Part shown: positions 58,967 to 64,000 of the stretch, piece after piece
Numbering within the stretch: the first letter of the stretch is position 1
Layout: every line of letters starts with the position of its first letter
Source of the DNA: Actinomadura_C alba
GTDB taxonomy: Bacteria > Actinomycetota > Actinomycetes > Streptosporangiales > Streptosporangiaceae
NCBI RefSeq assembly: GCF_039530285.1
Contig: NZ_BAAAOK010000010.1
Location: 186,001-250,000, forward strand
Reading direction: 5' to 3'
Length of the DNA stretch: 64,000 nucleotides
The notes under the pieces: model-generated
The model's database searches: none
Seen by the model: the letters and a program-made list of their open reading frames with translations, nothing else
What the model was told of the DNA's origin: nothing
Made by a program: the position numbers and the translations under genes

Positions 58967-59102
58967 GGGACTTTGGTCACTTTCGGCCAGGCGCAGGTCC
59001 TGGATCTCCGCTCGCGCCGCCGGAGGCCCCGCGAACCGCGCCCACGGGTGCCCGGCTCAGGACTTTGGTCATCACAGGGCGGTGCGCAGGGCCCTTTCCC
59101 TT
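58967..59102. promoter_or_regulatory. DevR/DosR-like boxes in a divergent intergenic region
   Basis: GGGACTTTGGTCACT (58967-58981) lies 80 nt before the leftward 70-codon gene. AGGACTTTGGTCATC (59059-59073) lies 86 nt before the rightward 36-codon ORF, with a weaker AGGGCCCTTTCCCTT at 59088-59102. They resemble the mycobacterial DosR consensus GGGACTTNNGNCCCT. Confidence 0.6.
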
Positions 59103-59159
59103 GGTGTGCGGGCGCGCGAAGGGTGGTGAACGGGAGCCGAGGGAACGGAGGGGGATCTC

Positions 59160-59270
59160 ATGTCCTTCACCGGGATCGAGTGTCTCCGCCGGGTGGTCGG
59201 GTCCGCGGAGCGCGGGCCGTACGGCCCGGCGACGGCGCGGGGCGCCGGCGCGACGGCGGCGCCGTCATGA
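59160..59270 (+). CDS. 36-residue small ORF coupled to the eRF1-like gene
   Basis: Reads MSFTGIECLRRVVGSAER then a Gly/Ala-rich tail ending TAAPS. GGAGGGGG (59147-59154) is 5 nt before the ATG, the best ribosome site in this part of the window, whereas the downstream gene has none. Its stop TGA (59268-59270) overlaps the next ATG (59267) as ATGA. It is either a small protein or a leader peptide that loads ribosomes onto the next gene. DevR-like boxes lie upstream. Confidence 0.6.
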   Translation: MSFTGIECLRRVVGSAERGPYGPATARGAGATAAPS

Positions 59271-60412
59271 CCACGGACCTGGAGCGGCTCGCCGAGCTGC
59301 TGCGAATGCGTTCCCGCCATCCCGACGTGCTGTCGGTGTACCTCCGGCTCGGACCCGATCCGTCCGAGCTGCGCAGCGTGCCCGCACGCCTCGACGTGGC
59401 CTTCGGGGCACTCGCCGACCGGGCCGGCCTGGACGCGGCCCACCGCAAGGCCGTGACGGCCGAGATGGCGGCGGTCCGCCGCGCGGCGGAGCACGCCCGC
59501 GAGTGGCTGGGGAGCGGCGTGGCGCTGTTCGCGGCCGGCGATCTCGGTCTGTTCGACGAGGTACGGCTGCCCCACGCCCCCGAGGTACTCGCCGTTCTCG
59601 ACATCCGGCCCTACGTGCGGCCTCTGCTGGAGGCGCGGGAGCGGTCCCGCCCGTACTGCGCGGCGGTCGTGGACGCCGAGCACTCCTGGATCGGCACGTC
59701 CGGCCCCGAGGGAGTGCTGGAGGAGTCACGGCTCACGACGGCCGGCCCGCGCAAGCCCGACTACGGCGGGTGGCACGGGCTCACGGAGTACCGGGTGCGC
59801 AACCGCGCCGAGCGCATCCAGCAGCGTCACTTCCGCCGGACCGCGGACCTTCTGCGGCAGGCGATGTGCGAACGCGACGTGGACCAGCTGATCGTCGGCG
59901 GGCAGGAGCACACCCTGTCCCGGTTCCTGGCCGAGCTGACTGCGGACCTGCGTGAACGCCTGGCGGGAACCTTCCTGATCGATCCGCACACGATGACCGC
60001 CGCGAGGGTGCGCACCCTCGCGGACGGCGTGGCGGACCGGTTCCGGCACGACCGCTACCGCCGGCGCGTGCGACAGGCGATCGACGAGCATGCCGCGGGC
60101 GGCCTCGCGGTGACCGGGCTCGAAGCGTGCCTCGAGGCCGTCGGTGAGCGCGCGATCGCGCAGTTGTTCGTCCGGGCGGACGATCGGGCCTGCGGGTTCG
60201 CGTGCGACCGATGCGGTGTGCTGTCGCTGACCGGCCAGGCCTGCGCCTCGTGCGCCGGTGCGGTGCGGGCGGTTCCGGACGTCATCGGGGAGGCGATCGT
60301 GCTGGTGCTGGACGCGGGTGGCGCGGTCGACCAGGTTCCGGGGGGAACGGAGCTGGACGGCGCGCGTGCCGCCGCCCGCCTGCGCTTCCCGGTCACGGGC
60401 TTGAGCGCGTGA
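59267..60412 (+). CDS. eRF1/Vms1-like (baeRF-type) protein with zinc ribbon
   Basis: 381 residues. Domain 1 starts VLSVYLRLGPDPSE; the middle eRF1-like domain has YCAAVVDAEHSWIG and RNRAERIQQRHFRRTADLL; the C-terminal domain has LIVGGQEHTLSRFLAEL and a four-Cys zinc ribbon (CDRCGVLSLTGQACASC). Relatives are proposed to act on stalled ribosomes; the DosR regulon of M. tuberculosis includes a related protein (Rv2629). Translation is coupled to the small ORF upstream. Confidence 0.72.
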   Translation: MTTDLERLAELLRMRSRHPDVLSVYLRLGPDPSELRSVPARLDVAFGALADRAGLDAAHRKAVTAEMAAVRRAAEHAREWLGSGVALFAAGDLGLFDEVRLPHAPEVLAVLDIRPYVRPLLEARERSRPYCAAVVDAEHSWIGTSGPEGVLEESRLTTAGPRKPDYGGWHGLTEYRVRNRAERIQQRHFRRTADLLRQAMCERDVDQLIVGGQEHTLSRFLAELTADLRERLAGTFLIDPHTMTAARVRTLADGVADRFRHDRYRRRVRQAIDEHAAGGLAVTGLEACLEAVGERAIAQLFVRADDRACGFACDRCGVLSLTGQACASCAGAVRAVPDVIGEAIVLVLDAGGAVDQVPGGTELDGARAAARLRFPVTGLSA

Positions 60413-60450
60413 CCGTGGCCGGTCGCCGCCGTGGCCGGGTGGGCCCGGTG

Positions 60451-60663
60451 TCAGCGGGCGGCCATGAGGATCTCGTGAGCCTTCCGCGCCGCCGTGTTGA
60501 TCGTGGTGTCCCCGGGTCCGGCCATCGGGTTGCTCTCCAACGCGTGCGTCAGGAGCCGGACCACCTCGGCGAGAGTGGCCGTCCTCGCCTCCAGTTCCCG
60601 GATGCGAACCTCGAGAACGGCCGGTGAGGGTGGGGTGGCGCCGACGGCGATCTGCCTTGTCAT
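60451..60663 (-). CDS. Small helical protein, paralogue 2 of a DevR-island family
   Basis: 70 residues, the same length as the copy at 58675-58887 and about half identical, with the same N-terminus (MTRQIAVGATPPSPAVLE) and central leucine-rich helix (RIRELEARTATLAEVVRLLTHAL). The end (AARKAHEILMAAR) is again helical. GAGGAGCAGACC precedes the ATG. A DevR-like box lies exactly 80 nt upstream, as for paralogue 1. The pair flanks the eRF1-like gene on the opposite strand. Confidence 0.75.
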   Translation of the reverse strand: MTRQIAVGATPPSPAVLEVRIRELEARTATLAEVVRLLTHALESNPMAGPGDTTINTAARKAHEILMAAR

Positions 60664-60742
60664 GGTCTGCTCCTCGCATCACTTGCGGGGCCTGGCGGGC
60701 CCGGCTCACTCCCAGGGTCCGCTCCGATCCGCGGACCCCGAA

Positions 60743-60757
60743 GGGACTTTCGTCACC
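60743..60757 (-). promoter_or_regulatory. DevR/DosR-like box of paralogue 2
   Basis: GGGACTTTCGTCACC, 80 nt before the ATG at 60663 and between it and the end of the CBS-BON gene. Confidence 0.6.
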
Positions 60758-60808
60758 GCTGTCCCGTCCTCCGGCCCTGGTTCGCGGCCCGCGCGGTGAG
60801 CCCCCGGC

Positions 60809-61420
60809 TCAGACGGCGTTCGGGGCGTCGACGACCGCGACCCTGGTCACGCCCGGCACGGTGCGGGCGAGCAGGTGCACCGCGCGCGCGGCGTGTCCGC
60901 CCGCGGTCCCCTGGAGCCGTACGACACCGGCCCTGACCGTGACGGTCCAGTGCGGCCCGGCGGGGAAGCGCTCGCGGATGGCGGCCAGGACGTCGTCTCG
61001 CACCCGGGCGTCGCTGTCGGAGACCAGCCTCATGAGGTCATGGCGCCTGAGCACGCCGACGAGGCGATCCCCGCGAAGCACCGGGACGATCCCCAGCCCC
61101 ATCGTGATCATGAGCTCGGCGAGTGCCGCGAGGTCGGTGCTCTCCGAGGCCGTCCGTACCTCGGTGGTCATGACGTCCTCGACCCGGACGACCGGCGGCT
61201 CGCCGGCGGCGGCGGTCGCTCGAAGGAACGCGGCGGGATCGGTCTCGAACTCGCCGCGCAGCAGATCCGTCTCGGTCACCACCCCGACCAGGTACCCGGC
61301 CTGGTCGACGACGGGTACCGCGGTGACGCCGCGTTCATGGAGCAGGCGTACGGCCTGCCGCACCGACCACGAGCCGGGCACCGTCACCGCCGGCGTGCTC
61401 ATCGCCTCTCGCACGATCAT
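60809..61420 (-). CDS. CBS-pair and BON domain protein
   Basis: 203 residues: CBS 1 (MSTPAVTVPGSWSVRQAVRLLHERGVTAVPVVD), CBS 2 (VMTTEVRTASESTDLAALAELMITMGLGIVPVL) and a C-terminal BON domain (about 140-203) with VTVRAGVVRLQGTAGG. CBS pairs bind adenosine nucleotides; Hrp1 of the mycobacterial DosR regulon is a CBS-pair protein without BON. AAGGAG 6 nt before the ATG. Only a weak DevR-like sequence (GGGACGCAAGACGTG, 61444-61458) lies upstream. Confidence 0.87.
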   Translation of the reverse strand: MIVREAMSTPAVTVPGSWSVRQAVRLLHERGVTAVPVVDQAGYLVGVVTETDLLRGEFETDPAAFLRATAAAGEPPVVRVEDVMTTEVRTASESTDLAALAELMITMGLGIVPVLRGDRLVGVLRRHDLMRLVSDSDARVRDDVLAAIRERFPAGPHWTVTVRAGVVRLQGTAGGHAARAVHLLARTVPGVTRVAVVDAPNAV

Positions 61421-61505
61421 GGACGGCTCCTTCTCGAGCTGACGGGACGCAAGACGTGCGGCCGGGGCGGCCGGAGTCGGTGATCGCGCGTCGGCGGCGC
61501 GGTTC

Positions 61506-61940
61506 CTAGGCGGCCTGCCCGCCGTTCCCGCGCGTGGCCGGATTCATCCGGCGGCCGGTGACGTGCTGGCTCGGAATCCGGATGAACTGGTCCCGCCGGC
61601 CGGGGGCCCAGGGTCGAAGCGGCAGCCGGGACAAGCGGTTCACCTCGGCGGGGTCCCGTACCGCGCTGGCCTGGCCGACGACGGTGACCGACCAGCCGGT
61701 GCGGCTGTCGCCGTCGAAGTCGTCGGCTTCGAACGCCACCACGGTTCCGCGCATGGCCGTCGCGAGCCTCGACCCGGGTGCCATCCGGATGACCACGCAG
61801 TCACGGTCGAGGGCGAAGTCGACCGGCTGCACCGCCGGCAGCGCGCGCTCAGTGAACACGACCCGGCCGAGCGGTACCGAGCCCAGCAGGGCGAGGCATT
61901 CCCGCCGATCGAGGATCTCGAGCCCGTTGGCATCGTCCAT
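61506..61940 (-). CDS. Pyridoxamine 5'-phosphate oxidase-like flavin split-barrel protein, copy 1
   Basis: 144 residues: GLEILDRRECLALLGSVPLGRVVFTERALPAVQPVDFALD, then VVAFEADDFDGDSRTGWSVTVVGQASAV. The family binds FMN or F420 and often acts in redox stress; the substrate is unknown. ATG at 61940 has a DevR-like box 36 nt upstream. A tandem paralogue lies next upstream, with the same GLEIL start and box distance. Confidence 0.83.
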   Translation of the reverse strand: MDDANGLEILDRRECLALLGSVPLGRVVFTERALPAVQPVDFALDRDCVVIRMAPGSRLATAMRGTVVAFEADDFDGDSRTGWSVTVVGQASAVRDPAEVNRLSRLPLRPWAPGRRDQFIRIPSQHVTGRRMNPATRGNGGQAA

Positions 61941-61975
61941 GCACCCATCGTGTGACTCGCGCGCCGGTGACAGCA

Positions 61976-61990
61976 GGGGCGAACGTCCCA
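61976..61990 (-). promoter_or_regulatory. DevR/DosR-like box, split-barrel copy 1
   Basis: GGGGCGAACGTCCCA, palindromic in GGGNC/GNCCC, 36 nt before the ATG at 61940. A second inverted repeat, AGGTCC/GGACCT at 62015-62036, is nearby. Confidence 0.5.
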
Positions 61991-62070
61991 GCCTGAGCCC
62001 GCGTCCGCCGCTCGAGGTCCCGGCCGGCATGGACCTTCGCCTCTGCCGGGGAAAGGCCAACGGGTGGCGG

Positions 62071-62484
62071 TCACACCGTGCCGGGAACGCGGCGACCGGA
62101 CAGGACCACCGGCTGGATGCGGATGTAGTGGCCACCGTCCGCCGGTGTCCAGGGACGCAGAGGCAGCCTCCGGAGCTCGGCGAGTTCACGAAGGTCGGAG
62201 ACGGCACGCGCGTGTCCGGTCACGACGACCGACCACCCCCGGCCCGTCGCGGCGTCGAAGTCGTCCACTTCGAAGGCCACGATCGCGTCGCTCGCGGCCG
62301 CCGCGAGCTTCGTCCGCGTGGAGGTCCGGATCACCAGGTCGCCGTCGGCGATCGCGTAGTTGACCGGCTGGATCGCGGGAAGCGCGCTGTCGGTGAACAC
62401 GATGCGGCCGAGGAGGCCGCCGGCCAGCAGGGTCCGGCACTCCTCGGCGGTGAGGATCTCCAGGCCGCCGGCGTCGTAGGGCAT
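62071..62484 (-). CDS. Pyridoxamine 5'-phosphate oxidase-like flavin split-barrel protein, copy 2
   Basis: 137 residues; paralogue of copy 1 (LGRIVFTDSALPAIQPVNYAI, IVAFEVDDFDAATGRGWSVVVTGHARAV, LRPWTPADGGHYIRI). ATG 62484 is preferred over ATGs at 62493 and 62499 because MPYDAGGLEIL then aligns with the copy 1 start, and the DevR-like box falls at the same 36-nt distance. Unknown substrate. Confidence 0.82.
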   Translation of the reverse strand: MPYDAGGLEILTAEECRTLLAGGLLGRIVFTDSALPAIQPVNYAIADGDLVIRTSTRTKLAAAASDAIVAFEVDDFDAATGRGWSVVVTGHARAVSDLRELAELRRLPLRPWTPADGGHYIRIQPVVLSGRRVPGTV

Positions 62485-62519
62485 GACAGACATGGTCATC
62501 CAGGCCGTCGTGTAGGGAT

Positions 62520-62534
62520 AGGGAAAAAGGTCCT
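62520..62534 (-). promoter_or_regulatory. DevR/DosR-like box, split-barrel copy 2
   Basis: On the minus strand AGGACCTTTTTCCCT, 36 nt before the ATG at 62484; outer positions match the DevR consensus, the centre is T rich. Confidence 0.45.
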
Positions 62535-62571
62535 TAAAGAAGAACCCATGCGCGGGAGGTCGCCGCGCGGT

Positions 62572-63264
62572 TCACTCGGTGCCCTGCCGCTCCGGCTTGG
62601 GCCTTGCCGCCTTGAGCTGCGCGACGAACGCCGCCGCCTGGGTGCGCCGGCTCATGTTCAACTTGGTGAAGAGATTCGACACGTAGTTCTTGACGGTCTT
62701 CTCGGCCAGGAACATGCGCTCGCCGATCTGGCGGTTGGTCAGCCCCTCACCGATGAGCTCGAGGATCTGCCGTTCCTGGTCCGAGAGCTCGGAGAGCGGA
62801 TCCTTGCGCACTGCCCGGTCGCGCAGCCGCTGCAGCATCTGCGCGGTGCTCCTCGGGTCCAGGAGCGACTGGCCGGAGGCGACCGTACGGACGGCGCCGA
62901 CCAGGTCGGAGCCATGGATCTGCTTGAGCACGTAGCCCGCGGCGCCCGCCATCACCGCGTCGAACAGGGCCTCCTCGTCGGAGAAGGAGGTGAGCATCAG
63001 GCAGGCCACCTCGGGCATGCGGGAGCGCACCTCCCGGCACACGCTGACGCCGTCCCCGTCGGGCACCCGCACGTCGAGCACCGCCACGTCCGGGCGGGCC
63101 GCCGGAATGCGCGCCAGCGCCTGCTCTGCCGACGCGGCCTCGCCGACGACCTCGATGTCCGCCTCTTCGGAGAGCAGCGCCGCGACACCCCGGCGGACCA
63201 CCTCGTGGTCGTCCATCAGGAACACCCGGATGGTGTCCCGGCTGTGGAAGGGCTGACTGATCAT
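62572..63264 (-). CDS. devR: DevR/DosR-type response regulator
   Basis: 230 residues. Receiver with MDDHEVV, Asp64 in VLDVRVPDGDG, LTSFSDEEAL and Lys in GYVLKQIHGSDL; LuxR-type HTH with LSDQERQILELIGEGLTNRQI then FLAEKTVKNYVSNLFTKLNM, and RRTQAAAFVAQLK at the end. These runs match mycobacterial DosR closely, including the AEKTVKNYVS recognition helix. It activates the hypoxia/NO/CO dormancy regulon by binding paired palindromes. ATG 63264 has GAGAGGG upstream; divergent from the DevS gene. Confidence 0.9.
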   Translation of the reverse strand: MISQPFHSRDTIRVFLMDDHEVVRRGVAALLSEEADIEVVGEAASAEQALARIPAARPDVAVLDVRVPDGDGVSVCREVRSRMPEVACLMLTSFSDEEALFDAVMAGAAGYVLKQIHGSDLVGAVRTVASGQSLLDPRSTAQMLQRLRDRAVRKDPLSELSDQERQILELIGEGLTNRQIGERMFLAEKTVKNYVSNLFTKLNMSRRTQAAAFVAQLKAARPKPERQGTE

Positions 63265-63337
63265 GGCGTGGTCCCTCTCCCCGGCAGGGTAACGCCGCCG
63301 ACGGTAACCATTGTGCCCCTGACCTGGGTAGAGCGTA

Positions 63338-63399
63338 GGTCCCGTGATCGCGGGGACCAAGGTCCCGGTCCGGACATGGAGCCGGAAGCAAGGCATACT
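63338..63399 (+). promoter_or_regulatory. DevR-like palindrome and leaderless promoter of the DevS gene
   Basis: GGGACCAAGGTCCC (63353-63366) plus an extra half-site GGTCCC (63338-63343). CATACT (63394-63399) is 6 nt before the GTG at 63406, so the palindrome would be centred about 46 nt upstream of a leaderless start, a position suited to activation. It lies between the divergent regulator and sensor genes. Confidence 0.55.
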
Positions 63400-63405
63400 T
63401 GCCGT

Positions 63406-64000
63406 GTGGGGCCCGACGATCGACCCGGGGAGGATCGCGCCAGGTTGAGCCTGCCGCAGCTGCGGCTGGACGACCTGCTCACCGAGCTGCAGACGCGGCT
63501 CGAGACCGCGCGCTCCACCCGTGATCGGATGCACGCGCTGCTCGAGGCGGTGGTGTCGGTCGGCAGCGACCTCGATCTCGAGACCGTGCTCCGCCGGATC
63601 ACCGAGGGCGCCATGACCTTGGCGGACGCCCGCTACGGCGCACTGGGCGTGATCGGCGACGAGGGCGAGCGACTGGTGCAGTTCGTCACCGTCGGCGTCA
63701 CCGAGGAGCAGATCGCGGCGATCGGCCACTGGCCGCACGGCCACGGCATTCTCGGCCTGCTCATCAAGGAGCCGCACGTGCTGAGGCTCGGCGAGATCTC
63801 CGCTCATCCCGAGTCGTACGGATTCCCGGCGGGTCACCCGCCCATGCACGGTTTCCTCGGAGTGCCGATCAGGGTCCGCGACGAGGTCTTCGGCATTCTT
63901 TACCTGACCGAGAAGGTCGGCGGCGGCGGTTTCGAGGAGGAGGACGAGGCCGTCGTCACGGCCCTGGCCACCGCCGCGGGCGTCGCGATCGAGAACGCCC
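63406..64000 (+). CDS. devS: DevS/DosS-type GAF sensor histidine kinase (cut by window end)
   Basis: 198 codons before the window ends; GAF-B and the kinase core are outside. The visible GAF-A domain follows mycobacterial DosS (ADARYGALGVIGDEGERLVQFVTVG, GHGILGLLIKEP, PPMHGFLGVPIRVRDEVFGILYLTEK). His144 in GHPPMHGF aligns with the proximal heme ligand (His149) of DosS, so heme-based O2/NO/CO sensing is likely. GTG start supported by the -10 box. Confidence 0.88.
   Translation, partial: MGPDDRPGEDRARLSLPQLRLDDLLTELQTRLETARSTRDRMHALLEAVVSVGSDLDLETVLRRITEGAMTLADARYGALGVIGDEGERLVQFVTVGVTEEQIAAIGHWPHGHGILGLLIKEPHVLRLGEISAHPESYGFPAGHPPMHGFLGVPIRVRDEVFGILYLTEKVGGGGFEEEDEAVVTALATAAGVAIENA

Noticed and set aside
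58688..59266. Extended N-terminus of the eRF1-like gene in the same frame
   Set aside because: The extra ~190 codons run antisense through the 70-codon gene and the DevR boxes and show no family similarity.

Overview
This window is chromosomal DNA from a very GC-rich actinobacterium. The evidence is mycothiol biosynthesis (mshC), a complete Pup-proteasome core (arc, dop, pup, prcB, prcA), an InhA-type enoyl-ACP reductase next to its FabG, GTG starts, strong GGAGG ribosome sites and many apparently leaderless genes with a TANNNT -10 box 6-9 nt before the start codon. Gene order and protein character suggest the Streptosporangiales, but that rank is an inference. No rRNA, tRNA, CRISPR array or insertion sequence was seen.

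1-16 kb is mostly conserved housekeeping: the end of an inositol-catabolic operon (iolB, iolD); a TldE/TldD protease pair; fabG-fabI; a RecD2-like protein that has lost its ATPase motifs; an aldo/keto reductase; uppP; corA; then the conserved actinobacterial series histidine phosphatase - DUF3090 - SCO1664-like kinase fold - NRDE protein - mshC.

16-36.6 kb is transport with methionine synthesis between. A peptide/nickel-type ABC importer without ATPases (16.1-19.9 kb) is followed by a PAC2 protein, a universal stress protein, metH, a HAD phosphatase and a small membrane protein. A complete five-gene oligopeptide importer (permease C - binding protein - permease B - ATPase D - ATPase F) follows behind a 330-bp leader region that can fold. 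It ends at a 17-bp-stem terminator shared with a convergent FtsX/MacB-type ABC exporter pair.

36.6-50.3 kb holds a NarL-type two-component system, a RecB-like Fe-S nuclease, a site-2 protease with CBS domains, the tRNA m1A58 methyltransferase, and the proteasome locus. A reversed 520-codon gene of unknown function is inserted between pup and prcB, and pafA is not in the window.

50.3-58.6 kb is accessory: a molybdopterin oxidoreductase with a 12-bp tandem repeat in its leader, a ThyX-like protein with a variant signature motif, a remnant of an XRE/MmyB-type regulator, a class I glutamine-amidotransferase-fold pseudoenzyme (nucleophile Cys to Gly, catalytic His to Asn), an enoyl-CoA hydratase, an SRPBCC protein, an RtcB ligase gene broken by an internal deletion, and a TetR regulator.

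58.6-64 kb is the most coherent unit: a DevR/DosR-type dormancy island. A DevR response regulator lies divergent to a DevS heme-GAF sensor kinase (cut by the window end), beside two tandem flavin split-barrel proteins, a CBS-BON protein, an eRF1/Vms1-like protein with a coupled 36-codon upstream ORF, and two paralogous 70-residue helical proteins flanking it. DevR-box-like palindromes lie upstream of nearly every transcription unit at recurring distances, which argues for a co-regulated hypoxia/NO response with small-protein members that I do not recognise from described regulons.
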